From: Liolophura sinensis
Lineage: Eukaryota > Mollusca > Polyplacophora > Chitonida > Chitonidae
Length of the DNA: 64,000 nt
Direction: 5' to 3'
Assembly (NCBI RefSeq): GCF_032854445.1
Contig: NC_088295.1
Span: 6,884,501-6,948,500, forward strand
A program made the position numbers and the translations under genes. Positions 20,277 to 32,593 of this stretch are shown here, piece by piece (positions within the stretch are counted from its first letter, which is position 1; each line of letters begins with the position of its first letter). Below the pieces are notes generated by a model that saw nothing but the letters and a program-made list of their open reading frames with translations, was not told the DNA's origin and made no database searches.

Positions 20277-22558
20277 ATGACAACAATGGAAGATTATTTT
20301 ATGCATTTAACGGAGAAGCGACTAGCGTCCTTTCATAATTGGCCATATCAGGAAGGCTGCTCTTGTACTCCAGACAAGGTTAGTGTCAACTTCTACCAGT
20401 TTTTGACATTCGTTCGGATATGTAGCAACAACAACTACGCTTAATTTTTCCCTTGCCACGGCCAGGAAACGGGTGTCAAACTTGTTTACGCATTGGCTGC
20501 CGAATGTGATCGTTCAGTTTATAGTCCGAGTACACTGACCGGTACATTGAGAAATATTCGGATTAGTATCGATGAACAGATTGGTTGCAACATGAATAAA
20601 CACTGCATTATCCATGACACTTTATTTATACATTATCAGGAGAAAGCATTTTTTAAATCTCATTCATAGGATCGTCTTCCATGTGATACATATACGTTGG
20701 ATCTCAGGATTCTCCTGACTGCTTGTCAGGATATGTACCTACTTCAAGATTAACGCAATACCCGCAACATTATCTGTACAAAGTATATTACTTTTCACCC
20801 AAAGCTACCACCGTTCTTGTTTGATCTAGACTTGCTATTGTATACTATTGCAGATGGCAGAGGCTGGCTTTTTCCATTGCCCAACAGAGCAGGAACCTGA
20901 TGCTGTCAAATGTTTTGTGTGTGGAAAAGAATTGGATGGCTGGGAACCTGACGATGACCCTTGGTAGCTATGCTTTATGCTGTCCTGTTTTTAATTTTAA
21001 TCTTTATGCCCATAGAGGTGTGAGAAAACTCAAAAAGATATATAATATACTGTGATATTGTACTTTCTTGGTTGGTGCATTTGTCTTTTTGCATGTTAAT
21101 AGTTGAATCAAGAAAGACTGACTCCAATGTAAGGTTTGGGAATGCCATAACAGCTGTACGTTGGAAAATTCATTGAAGAGTCTGTACACCCTTTATGTTT
21201 AAAGTCAGCTCAGGTGCATTTACATAACCACAGCATTTCAGTCAGGCTTGCATAATAAATAAATCAAAATATTTTTACCACAAACAAGACTGTAAAATGA
21301 AGTGTTCTTGTACAAGTCTAAAAATACAGTTGGCACTGGAAATAACTGGCAAATTTTCCAGCTGCAACGTTTATTAAAAAGTTACAATGTTATTAACATG
21401 GCAGTTTTGTCCTGTATCAAACATTTGGCCCCTGTCAAAATACTGTTTGGTGCAGGACACTGTCTTTGTCTGGCTGCTTATTTTCCAGGCTTGTTTTGAT
21501 GTTATTTCAGGAAAGAGCACAAGAGCCACTCTCCATCCTGTCCATTTCTGAACTATGACAAACCTGTAGAAAAATTACCAGTGGAGGACTTTTTACACTT
21601 AACAGTTGCAATACAAAAAATATATGCTGTAAGTTATTTTCAATAATTTAGGTGGCATGAACTTTCAAATACGTAATGGGGCCTCCGTGGCCTAGTTGTT
21701 CACATGCTGGCGCGGCACAGTGACCCAAGAGCCTGTATAGGTCTGGCAGCTGGGGATGGTTGTGGGTTTCCTGCGGACTCTGCCTGGTTTCCTCCAACCA
21801 TAATGCTGGCTGCCGTCATAAAAGTGAAACATTCTTGAGAGTGACATAAAAACACCTATCACATAAATGAATCAATACCATAATCCAGTGTGACAAACTC
21901 ACTCAGCAGATTGGTCAGAAAATGTAGTGAGTAGATCTCCGTGTCTGGTTAATGTTTTAAATGGTCATTCAGTTGTTCAAGCTTTAAAGGCACATGTGAC
22001 TGTAAGAGAAAAATGCCGATCGCTTGTGTGTGAGATTAATGGTGGACCAGATTCAGGTGACAGAACTGAATTAGATTTGGTGACAGTGTATTGTCAGAGG
22101 ATACCAAGAATTCATGTCTGCTCTGCAGACATGTTTCAAAAATCTTTTGCCTGTTCAAATTAGGGCCCGAAAAGAGGTTTACAAACATGGCTCTTGCTGG
22201 GAAGCATTAGTGGTCATGGAAGGCTGATTCTGTGGTGTTTCACCAAAGCAAAACCTGTTCATGTACATGTGTGTTTGATTTTAGAAGGGCAAGTATTTCT
22301 TTCCATTCATTTCAGTTCCCCTCTACTGTCAGAAGATACTGTGGTGGAGTTTGTATGTTTGTTATATTTGTTAAATTATCTCCCATTTTGAGGTTGTTTA
22401 TCATTCCAAAGTATTCGGTCCTCCACAAGATATTGTACTCGTAATTTCTTTTTTTCTTTTCTTTTGCACTTCAGACAAAAACATATGATAACATGGTGAA
22501 GGAAGCAAAGGAGAGTGGTGCGGAAACTAGGAAAGAGATGGAAAAATTGGCCAAATAA
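20277..22558 (+). CDS. BIRC5: Survivin (baculoviral IAP repeat-containing protein 5)
   Basis: Four exons: 20277-20378, 20854-20963, 21511-21628, 22475-22558; phases agree, 137 aa (human survivin 142 aa). One BIR domain spans about residues 12-85, with [13 protein letters not shown], then [20 protein letters not shown] and [15 protein letters not shown]. The zinc ligands are C54, C57, H74 and C81. The acidic EPDDDP patch that binds histone H3 phosphorylated on Thr3 in human survivin is present. A basic C-terminal helix rich in Lys and Glu follows, as needed for the chromosomal passenger complex with borealin and INCENP. The start at 20277 fits the family length; an in-frame ATG at 20217 would add 20 residues. 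There is no RING, so it is survivin and not a larger IAP. Its expected roles are mitotic Aurora B targeting and inhibition of apoptosis. Confidence 0.95.
21682..21885 (+). mobile_element. SINE, near full length (family A), survivin intron 3
   Basis: Starts with a tRNA-like head, GGGGCCTCCGTGGCCTAG, followed by the family blocks GGTTGTGGGTTTCC, CTGCCTGGTTTCCTCC, ACCATAATGCTGGCTGCC and GTGAAACATTCTTGAG, and ends in AAATGAATCAATA. Confidence 0.75.
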
Positions 22559-23282
22559 TGTTAGAAATGAGACACAGTTCTGCTTCATGGACATCTGCTA
22601 TCTCTCTGAGTTTTAGATGTTAATTGTGTGCATTTGTGTAATATAAGCTGTTGTGTCCAGCCAAAAGTTACAGTCCACACAACTGGACTACAGTTTTGCT
22701 CATATTCTGAAGCATGCCAATGTGAAATTTAACAGAATGGTCTTCTGAAGTTAATGCCAAAGGAGAAACCATATAACTGCTTAAATATTTAGACCATTTT
22801 TAATTTATCCATAGTTTCTCATGAAAAAAGCTTAGAAAGCAATCATACTGATTGTGATAATTATTCGTTTTCAAGCAAAATATGTGAATCGTCTGTTGTG
22901 ATATGCTGATCTTGCATGTACAGTACTTATTTTGTTTGAAACGTGCCAAAGGGTCATTAGAAATAATTGGCTAACAGTGGGTCTTATGCTTTTGTTAGGA
23001 CTACACTATGTATTTGCCACATCAGAGCCACAGATGTTGTTACAATCTTACCAGATGCTGTTGTCTAATTCTGCATCACTTTTTGACACAGCTGTGACAG
23101 TTTTTCCTTTTGCACATAGCATGTATAATATGTCACAGTCTTTCATTATACTATTCACAGTTTGTATTCTTGTGTGTAAGATCATGTATAATGTTGTAAA
23201 GTATAAAAGAATGTAATTGTATGACTCATCTTGTGTAATGTTATGTCACAATGTCATTAGGGATACCCAGGATGAAACCCAG
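22559..23282 (+). other. Survivin 3' region, nothing else supported
   Basis: Presumed 3' UTR and flank of survivin. No repeat or exon was recognised. Confidence 0.4.
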
Positions 23283-23545
23283 ATCGGGTCTTACCAAAGA
23301 CATTAAAAGTGGTACTTGTTGCTGCCTTGCTTGGCGCTTAGCACTCAGAGGTTAGATCAAGGAAACATGACTGGTTGACCTGGTGTCAGAATAATGTGAC
23401 TGGGTGGGGTGTCATGTGTGGAGTCTTCGGCATGATACTTCTGTGGCTGCAGCACTTTAGTGACATGGACTCACCATGCCACAAGAACACGTATGTTTAC
23501 ATACACTCCTCCTCATCATATTATTGAAAAATTTCTAAGGATGAC
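23283..23545 (+). mobile_element. SINE body fragment (family B)
   Basis: Shares with the copy at 61385 the blocks CAAAGACATTAAAA, GGTTAGATCAAGGAAACA, GACTGGTTGACCTGGTGTCAG and a CCTCATCATAT...GAAAAAT end. Related to the full-length SINE at 27699. The head is absent. Confidence 0.55.
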
Positions 23546-23984
23546 ATCAAAATCCAAACATACGTACATATATACATATCACAGGTCTTAGTTGTATTAC
23601 TGGCAGTGTGTATTGGCCATGGGCTTGCCTTTCTATGCCCACATGAGGTGTTGGTTAAACCTGGTCTTGGACAGGGGAATTTGTAGATTCCCTCGCTCTC
23701 AGTGCTTGTGGGCCATGGTGACAAATAAGCAGTTGACTGTGGTCATGTAGTTGGTTTTGGCATGCAGTGTTCAGACAACCCATTTTGAACCAATTGGGTG
23801 TGCTTATCTGTACCTCACGTGTGATCAGTGACTTACTCTGGGCACTCTGGTTTACTTCACGCATAAAACTGGCTGCAATGGTATTAAGCCTAATTCTACC
23901 GCTGAAGATAATTTAGCAGGGCAGCACCAGTGAAGTTGAAATGTGCTCAACTCACCCAGTCACCGGCAGTATGCAATGCCATGA

Positions 23985-26440
23985 GAGCACTCAAGTTGCT
24001 GGTTCTAGCTGACAACTGCAGGCCACTAGTACTCGTCCACTAGTTCTATTAGAGCACTCAAGTCGCTGGTTCTAGCTGACAACCGCAGGCCATCAGTACT
24101 CATCCACTAGTTCTATGAGAGCACTCAAGTCACTGGTTCTAGCTGACAACTGCAGGCCATCAGTACTCATCCACTAGTTCTATGAGAGCACTCAAGTCGC
24201 TGGTTCTAGCTGACAACTGCAGGCCACCAGTACTCATCCACTAGTTCTATGAGAGCACTCAAGTCGCTGGTTCTAGCTGACAACTGCAGGCCACCAGTAC
24301 TCATCCACTAGTTCTATGAGAGCACTCAAGTCGCTGGTTCTCGCAAACTACAGGCCACCAGTGCTCATCCACTGGGTGTATGAGAGCACTCAAGTCGTTG
24401 GTTCTAGCTGACAACTGCAGGCCACTAGTACTCATCCACTAGTTCTATTAGAGCACTCAAGTCGCTGGTTCTAGCTGACAAACGTAGGTCACCAGTACTC
24501 ATCCACTAACTATGAGAGCACTCAAGTCTCTGGTTCTAGCTGACAACTGCAGGCCACCAGTACTCATCCACTAGTTCTATTAGAGCACTCGAGTCGCTGG
24601 TTCTAGCTGACAACTGCAGGCCACCCGTACTCATCCACTAGTTCTATTAGAGCACTCAAGTCGCTGGTTCTAGCTGACAAACGCAGGCCATCAGTACTCA
24701 TCCACTAGTTCTATGAGAGCACTCAAGTCACTGGTTCTAGCAAACTACAGGCCACCAGTGCTCATCCACTGGGTGTATGAGAGCACTCAAGTCGTTGGTT
24801 CTAGCAAACTACAGGCCACCAGTGCTCATCCACTAGTTCTATGAGAGCACTCAAGTTGCTGGTTCTAGCTGACAAACGCAGGCCACCAGTGCTCATCCAC
24901 TAGTTCTATGAGAGCACTCAAGTCGCTGGTTCTAGCAAACTACAGGCCACCAGTGCTCATCCACTGGGTGTATGAGAGCACTCAAGTCGTTGGTTCTAGC
25001 TGACAACTGCAGGCCACCAGTACTCATCCACTAGTTCTATGAGAGCACTCAAGTCGTTGGTTCTAGCTGACAAACGCAGGCCACCAGTACTCATCCACTA
25101 GTTCTATTAGAGCACTCAAGTCGCTGGTTCGAGCTGACAAACGCAGGCCACCAGTACTCATCCACTAGTTCTATTAGAGCACTCAAGTCGCTGGTTCTAG
25201 CTGACAACCGCAGGTCACCAGTACTCATCCACTAGTTCTATTAGAGCACTCAAGTCGCTGGTTCTAGCTGACAACCGCAGGTCACCAGTACTCATCCACT
25301 AGTTCTATTAGAGCACTCAAGTCTCTGGTTCTAGCTGACAAACGCAGGCCACCAGTACTCATCCACTAGTTCTATGAGAGCACTCAAGTCGCTGGTTCTA
25401 GCTGACAACTGCAGGCCACCCGTACTCATCCACTAGTTCTATTAGAGCACTCAAGTCGCTGGTTCTAGCTGACAAACGCAGGCCATCAGTACTCATCCAC
25501 TAGTTCTATGAGAGCACTCAAGTCACTGGTTCTAGCAAACTACAGGCCACCAGTGCTCATCCACTGGGTGTATGAGAGCACTCAAGTCGTTGGTTCTAGC
25601 TGACAACTGCAGGCCACCAGTGCTCATCCACTAGTTCTATGAGAGCACTCAAGTTGCTGGCTCTAGCTGACAAACGCAGGCCACCAGTACTCATCCACTA
25701 GTTCTATGAGAGCACTCAAGTCGCTGGTTCTAGCAAACTACAGGCCACCAGTGCTCATCCACTAGTTCTATTAGAGCACTCAAGTCGTTGGTTCTAGCTG
25801 ACAACTGCAGGCCACTAGTACTCATCCACTAGTTCTATGAGAACACTCAAGTCGCTGGTTCTAGCTGACAACTGCAGGCCACCAGTACTCATCCACTAGT
25901 TCTATTAGAGCACTCAAGTCTCTGGTTCTAGCTGACAACTGCAGGCCACTAGTACTCATCCACTAGTTCTATGAGAGCACTCAAGTCGCTGGTTCTAGCT
26001 GACAACTGCAGGCCACCCGTACTCATCCACTAGTTCTGTTAGAGCACTCAAGTCGCTGGTTCTAGCTGACAAACGCAGGCCATCAGTACTCATCCACTAG
26101 TTCTATGAGAGCACTCAAGTCACTGGTTCTAGCAAACTACAGGCCACCAGTGCTCATCCACTGGGTGTATGAGAGCACTCAAGTCGTTGGTTCTAGCAAA
26201 CTACAGGCCACCAGTGCTCATCCACTAGTTCTATGAGAGCACTCAAGTTGCTGGTTCTAGCTGACAAACGCAGGCCATCAGTACTCATCCACTAGTTCTA
26301 TGAGAGCACTGAAGTTGCTGGTTCTAGCAATCTACAGGCCACCAGTGCTCATCCACTGGGTGTATGAGAGCACTCAAGTCGTTGGTTCTAGTGGACAGCT
26401 GCAGGTTACCAGTGCTCATCCACTAGGTGTATGAGAACCA
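23985..26440 (+). repeat. 67-bp / 61-bp intergenic satellite
   Basis: About 37 copies with the core GAGAGCACTCAAGTCGCTGG and CTCATCCACTAGTTCTAT. Two main variants alternate: a 67-bp form with TAGCTGACAACTGCAGG and a form shortened to TAGCAAACTACAGG, often followed by CACTGGGTGTAT. Blocks of variants recur in the same order (for example 24655-24985 and 25440-25620), indicating segmental duplication within the array. Confidence 0.93.
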
Positions 26441-27684
26441 GGCTTAAAGTGAAAATTCTTGTGTATTGCGTTGAGCAGCAATGAAATTAGTCACAGTGAT
26501 GTTCAGTATGGTGTATCACTAAGTGTAATTGTACTACACATTGGTATCAGAATTTCAGAATGCAATTACAGTTGTTATTTGTAATAGCTAATGCAGACAG
26601 TGTTCAGAATGTATTTTCAGAATTTCTGACCACAAGCAAGGCTTGGTCATCTATAATTCCAGAAGTCTGAATTTATCCAGTGTTAATTCACATGTTTCGG
26701 AGGTTTCAGAGTCTCACATTTTCTGTCAGAATTGTAGTGCAGTGTTTAAACAGTGGTCTTTTTTTGTCACTCTGGTAATTGTTTGGCATGTACATGTACC
26801 ATCTGGCATCAGCTATCAAGTGTAAATAAAAGTCATCATGGTTTTGAGAAAATTGAACTGCTATTCTGCTTTTATCTTTCTTTGTTACGCTTAAACACAT
26901 ACATTGTATAATAATCGAAAAGTGATACATTCGTAGGGCTATCAACATTTTTCATATTCCTGTACTTTAACTATAGTAATAAATCAAGTTGCAGTAATCA
27001 TGATTGCACAGTGACCAGCCTGTATGGTCTTCGTCGGCAAGAGTTATCCCACTTGAAAGATCAGTTCACCTGTTTGCCGCGTGGTGTGCTGTGCGCCGAG
27101 ATACAGCATGGTTGGTGATCAACAAACAACGATGAGCTGGTACCCCTTGACGCTATTCCAGTAGGTGTTCAGTTTGCAAATTGTGTCAGGCATGTATCCA
27201 AACTCGGGGACACGTATAGCATACAGGGGCGTTTTGGTTCTGGTAATTTGATCGGTTATGAGACTTACGTAACGTGTTACTAGAGGACAGACATTGGTGT
27301 CTGCCGAGTATTTTGTGGAACTTGACAACACGAATCCGCGTGCTGTGACAGGGCTGCAGAGCTGTTAAGCTTACCCCCCACTGCAGAATGTGCAGGAATA
27401 GGGTAATGTAATGTAACATGGGAAAAATAGCCTTTGTGGATTTGTTGAATATTCTCCGTTGACACCAGAGGCCTGTCACAACTTAATAATTTAGGTTCAT
27501 GTAGGCCTACATGATGGCTTCTGGCTATCTGTTACACCACATTTTGATAAATTCTAGTTTTTGACCTTTCTAGCTCAGTCATTATAATTATTACCATAGC
27601 CTATCATTGTGTAGGAGTGTGTATGTTCGTACACCAGAGACTCTGGCCTGGGTACAGTATTGTATTCGGGAATATAATGCAGTG
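26441..27684. other. Intergenic, no supported feature
   Basis: Unique-looking sequence without paired splice signals or protein-like reading frames on either strand. Confidence 0.4.
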
Positions 27685-27698
27685 CTCTTTTCCCTATA

Positions 27699-28064
27699 TA
27701 ACTGGCCCGGATAGCACAGTCGGTAGAGCGTCCACTTCGGGACTGGTAGATCCAGGATCAATCCTTGATCGAGTCACACCTAAGACTTTAAAAGAGGAAG
27801 TTGTAACTTCCTCGCTTGGCGTTCAGCATGAAGAGGATAGTGCAACGACTGGTTGACCTGTATCAGTATAATGGCTCGGGCGGGGCGGCTTGCTTGCCTT
27901 CGGTAAGTCGTCTCAGTGAGGCAGCACTAAATAAAAGAGCGGTGGAAATCCGTCCTGCAACAAGGAGGCACATTACACGTACATGCACCCTAATGATTCC
28001 TTCGTCGTCATATGACTGAAAAATTGTTGAGAACGACGTTAAACCCCAAGCACTCACTCACTCA
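27699..28064 (+). mobile_element. Full-length tRNA-derived SINE with 14-bp target duplication (family B)
   Basis: Bounded by the direct repeat CTCTTTTCCCTATA at 27685-27698 and 28065-28078. The head has an A box (TAGCACAGTCGGTAGAGCG) and a B-box-like GATCCAGGATCAATCC. The tail holds GTCGTCATATGACTGAAAA and ends in a (CACT)n run, as in SINEs widespread in molluscs. The intact duplication suggests a fairly recent insertion. Confidence 0.85.
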
Positions 28065-28078
28065 CTCTTTTCCCTATA

Positions 28079-28734
28079 CCTGTTATCATGTTATCTCTAC
28101 CTCATGGTCTGCTTGTCGGCACCTCATACGAGTGAAGTGCCCGGATGTTAGCGGCCTCGGATTAGTGTTTAACTACAGCATACAGTTGAGACCACAGTCA
28201 GACATTGCGTATTTCCCTGCAAAGCTATGGGGGTGAAATTATTGTCTAAATAACATGGACATTTATACAAAACTCTGTTTCACTGTCCAAAGCTACACCT
28301 TATTGACATTTACAGTTTATTTAAGCATTGTCCAGCATTCTGTAATTCTGCTTATTTTCATGGATTCCAGGTAGCTCTCAAAATATCCATTATTGTTCAT
28401 TTCCCTGTACCTTCTTGTGGTATCTTTTGCCGCTTCATCACTTAGCCGCTGTCGCAAGAAAGTGTGCCGTCTCAAATTTACAGAATACTCTGACAATTGC
28501 GACCACCCTATCCTTCAGTAGAGTGGAAAGCGAGTTTGCATTGAGCCACTTGCACTGTTCCATTAAAATGGCTATTTATTTATAGGCAAAAAGCATTATT
28601 TTGATATTTAGCTGTCCAAACAAAGCTGTGGTTTGCACCAAGATGCTGCACCTGCTTCAGTTCAAATTTTTATCCCCCTGTGTTTTAACAGTCACTTTCA
28701 AATATTTCACACTGCCCATAAACAGTGTTTAACT
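28079..28734. other. Intergenic, no supported feature
   Basis: No exon, element or repeat recognised. Confidence 0.4.
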
Positions 28735-29940
28735 ATGAAATCAATTCCCAGAGCAATAAGTTGTGAAGTATAGTGATGATATTTGATCAATTCCCAGAGC
28801 AATAAGTTGTGAAGTATAGTGATGATATTTGATCAATTCCCAGAGCAATAAGTTGTGAAGTATAGTGATGATATTTGATCAATTCCCAGAGCAATAAGTT
28901 GTGAAGTATAGTGATGATATTTGATCAATTCCCAGAGCAATAAGCTGTTAAGTATAATGATGATATTTGATCAATTCCCAGAGCAATAAGCTGTGAAGTA
29001 TAGTGATGGTATTTGATCAATTCCCAGAGCAATAAGTTGTGAAGTATAGTGATGATATTTGATCAATTTCCAGAGCAATAAGCTGTGAAGTATAGTGATG
29101 ATATTTGATCAATTCCCAGAGCAATAAGCTGTGAAGTATAGTGATGGTATTTGATCAATTCCCAGAGCAATAAGCTGTGAAGTATAGTGATGGTATTTGA
29201 TCAATTCCCAGAGCAATAAGCTGTGAAGTATAGTGATGATATTTGATCAATTCCCAGAGCAATAAGCTGTGAAGTATAGTGATGGTATTTGATCAATTCC
29301 CAGAGCAATAAGTTGTGAAGTATAGTGATGGTATTTGATCAATTCCCAGAGCAATAAGCTGTGAAGTATAGTGATGGTATTTGATCAATTCCCAGAGCAA
29401 TAAGCTGTGAAGTATAGTGATGATATTTGATCAATTCCCAGAGCAATAAGTTGTGAAGTATAGTGATGATATTTGATCAATTCCCAGAGCAATAAGTTGT
29501 GAAGTATAGTGATGATATTTGATCAGTTCCCAGAGCAATAAGTTGTGAAGTATAGTGATGATATTTGATCAATTCCCAGAGCAATAAGTTGTGAAGTATA
29601 GTGATGATATTTGATCAATACCCAGAGCAATAAGCTGTGAAGTATAGTGATGATATTTGATCAATTCCCAGAGCAATAAGCTGTGAAGTATAGTGATGAT
29701 ATTTGATCAATTCCCAGAGCAATAAGTTGTGAAGTATAGTGATGATATTTGATCAATTCCCAGAGCAATAAGCTGTGAAGTATAGTGATGGTATTTGATC
29801 AATTCCCAGAGCAATAAGCTGTGAAGTATAGTGATGATATTTGATCAATTCCCAGAGCAATAAGTTGTGAAGTATAGTGATGATATTTGATCAATTCCCA
29901 GAGCAATAAGCTGTGAAGTATAGTGATGATATTTGATCAG
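28735..29940 (+). repeat. 46-bp intergenic satellite
   Basis: About 26 highly similar copies of a 46-bp unit with GATCAATTCCCAGAGCAATA and GAAGTATAGTGATGATATTT. Copies differ at a few fixed positions (AAGTTGT/AAGCTGT, GATGATATT/GATGGTATT), giving a variant pattern useful for tracing duplications. Confidence 0.95.
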
Positions 29941-30024
29941 TTGGACATAATTTTAGGGGAGGATACCAGACACAAGAGATAAAATTTGTACTGAAGCCAC
30001 AGCAGTGTTTTACTACAGCAAAAG

Positions 30025-30195
30025 GAAGATAAGCGTAAGGTAAGGATAAGTGTAAGCTAAATGTGAGGATAAGTGTAAGGTGGGGGCAAGTGTAAAATTA
30101 GGATAAGTGTAAATTTAGGATAAGTGTAATGTTAAGATAAGTCTTGACTCAAGATAAATGTCCAGTGTAAAGGGAGAATAAGTGTAAGGTGACTT
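30025..30195 (+). repeat. Degenerate short repeat
   Basis: Imperfect copies of a roughly 15-bp unit around GGATAAGTGTAAGGT. Confidence 0.6.
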
Positions 30196-30534
30196 TTCAG
30201 TTTAACTTAAAGGATTAATGCCCAGATTTACTATTTATTTAAAATTTGGTACTGCTGTATATATAATTAAATTCAGTGTAAAAAATATTGATAAGGGGTA
30301 CCTTAATCTTGAGTTATTTGGCACTCAAAGTCACTAGATAATGAGGCTGGTTTTATGCATTTTTTCCACCAACACTTTGAAGTCTCCACTGAATTACATC
30401 ATACAAGTCCAACCTTTACCAGCTGTCAGAGCTTCACCATTTAGGTCAATGTTATAAAAAGCTACAGCAGTGACAACAAGCATATCGCATTTCTCCACAG
30501 AATGGTTTGATGTTCTGCACACAGTTGTAAAAAC

Positions 30535-30744
30535 ATGTCATCTACGAACACAAGGGTTAGTTATTTCAAGTTCCCAGAAGATTTGGTCCTCAGGAAGGAG
30601 TGGATTTACGGCACAAGACGGGAGGATTTTGCATCCACCATGAACAGCTGTATCTGCTTTCACTGTTATGTAGCTGAAAGGCAGGAGAGGAATACAGATG
30701 AATTTCCACAATGGCACCTGCACACAGTAGTTATAAAATACTGT
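30535..30744 (+). pseudogene. THAP-domain-like fragment
   Basis: A 69-residue frame opening with MSSTNTRVSYFKFPEDLVLR then KEWIYGTRREDF and SCICFHCY. The FKFP motif, the Trp, RREDF and the final Cys/His group follow the spacing of the second half of a THAP zinc finger. The N-terminal Cys pair is not visible upstream, and no donor was identified. It may be a lone exon or a relic of a P-element-type transposase. The remaining sequence to 31484 shows nothing I can support; upstream TRPM exons could lie there. Confidence 0.4.
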
Positions 30745-31484
30745 TAATTGAACTGAAAACTAATAAATAGTAAATCTCTGTAGACTAATGCTGGTGTCCA
30801 TATCATACATGTATTTACATGTATACTGTACACAACTATGGGCCCCTACATGGAATGCTGACAATAACATCTTACGGTCATTGTCATTGCATATAGGTAT
30901 CTAGAATCCTTTTGGGAATAGAATGATCTAAAGAATAGTAAGTGAATATTAAAGCGAAATGCACAGTGTAACACAGGATAAAGCTATAACTTATACCTGT
31001 CCTTATAGCCAGTGCAATTGGAAATACCTGAACAAAGATCAAATTCATCATCTGAGAACGCGGAATCTTAAGTCTGGCCAGAGATGTCAGTATAATAAAT
31101 CAGAACTTCAATGTCGTCCACCATGGGTTCAGATTAATGCGCCAGTATATTTGCTTCTGGGTGGCTAAAACCCATCTCGAAAATGACATCGTTTTGATAC
31201 AAATTCCCCAGTTATGTAGGCTGGCTAGATTTGGGTTGGCCACCTGGGACATCACCCGCTGAGTCTTACCACGTGGACCACTGGGGATCAGCTAGGGCAG
31301 TAAAGCTATTTTTTTGGTGGATTTAAAGTCATTATTTCTCCAGGAAACAAATTGTTTAAAGGGAGTATAATCTTTATAATTACGATCACTAGCTGAATCT
31401 GGACACTAATCCTTTAAGTAATTTTCAGTAAACTTTTTTCTTGTGTCTGATTTCCTTATTTTATTTTGTTTGCCGGTGATTTAG

Positions 31485-32593
31485 GCTGAAAAGAGGGACT
31501 GGTAAATGTCATGTCCGTGATGACCAGTACTACAGAAGGAAGCTAGACGTGGCCTCAGAGAGGGGCTTGGACAGCTTGACTGGGATCCAGACTGCTGACC
31601 GACCTTGTACACAGTGGAGGAGATGATGGCTAGCCCTGGCCAAACTCCTCAGAGAAGCTCGCCCAAGTCTCACAGCAGCTCCGACCATGTACAGATGAAT
31701 GAGCTGACGGCCCGCCAGGCCAGCGTAGGCATCAAATGAGTCAGTGGGGAATAGAGTTCCAGAGCTCACCTGTGGACAATGTGGAGACATACTCTACAGT
31801 AACCACGGCACTCAGTGAGGGCAGGACCGAGCCTAACCTGGACAGCAGAGATAGTAGCGCCCCGAGGCAGGAAGAAAAGGAGCCCACCCATGCTGCAGGG
31901 CAAGCGCAGGACAAGTGAAGTGCGCACACCCAGGTATGTCAGCCGTCATAGTAACTACGAAGAGATGCTTGACAAATGGTCACCTATGGACCCCTTTCAG
32001 GGAGAGTATGTTCCCTCTGGAAGAAAAAACTTGTAAGTCTGAACAGATCTGTGTCCTTGAATCATATGATGGCCGTGAAGGGAAAGTTGCATTGCGTCGT
32101 AGCAGGGCGCAAACAGAGGATGGAAATGGAGTAGATAATACAGAGGCGAGCAAAGCACAGCCTCCCACAGACATCAGGACACACAGAAACAAGAGGAAGA
32201 AGAAGAGAGCCAGTAAGTTAGAGACAACTGTACCAGGAACAGGAGCCAGCACAGAGACCTACACCGTTGTAGAGGGGCCTGGGACCTATGAGAACTCTGC
32301 CTGTGAGGCAGAGCCCACAGGCAAACCCTTGAGTGGGTCTCACTCCAAGAAACGCAAGAAACACAAACGTCACTCAGATGTGCCCTGTAGAGAAGTCCGA
32401 CAGCCTGGAGTGCGAATCTGTGAAAAGTAACGGGACATACACAGTGCCGCGCAGTGACTCGCTGTGCTCAGCTGCTAAGTCTGAGCTCCATGTCTCGCCT
32501 CTCAGCTCCATGGAAGAAGAAGAAAAAAAGTCTCCGAGAGAGCTGAGCCGGGCCAACACAGGGCTGTCAGCTGTCAAATCCAGTCAGAACCAG
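31485..32593 (+). CDS. TRPM N-terminal exon, coding in successive frames
   Basis: Acceptor GATTTAG before 31485, donor GTAATT after 32593. The sequence is protein-like throughout but only if the frame changes about five times: near 31610, 31735, 31910, 32028 (in an A6 run) and 32385. The segments encode a Ser/Lys/Glu-rich disordered chain with basic clusters such as [10 protein letters not shown] and acidic MEEEEKKS, ending SSQNQ in the right phase for the next exon. Linking it to TRPM rests on splice phase and direct adjacency; the disordered sequence is not diagnostic. Confidence 0.6.

Noticed and set aside
22932-23216. 94-codon frame with hydrophobic segments downstream of survivin
   Set aside because: No homology recognised, no initiation or splice context; composition fits an A/T-rich 3' region.
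31530-31790. 86-codon minus-strand frame and another at 31980-32252
   Set aside because: The plus strand here carries a phased exon with protein-like segments; the minus frames are complements of it.
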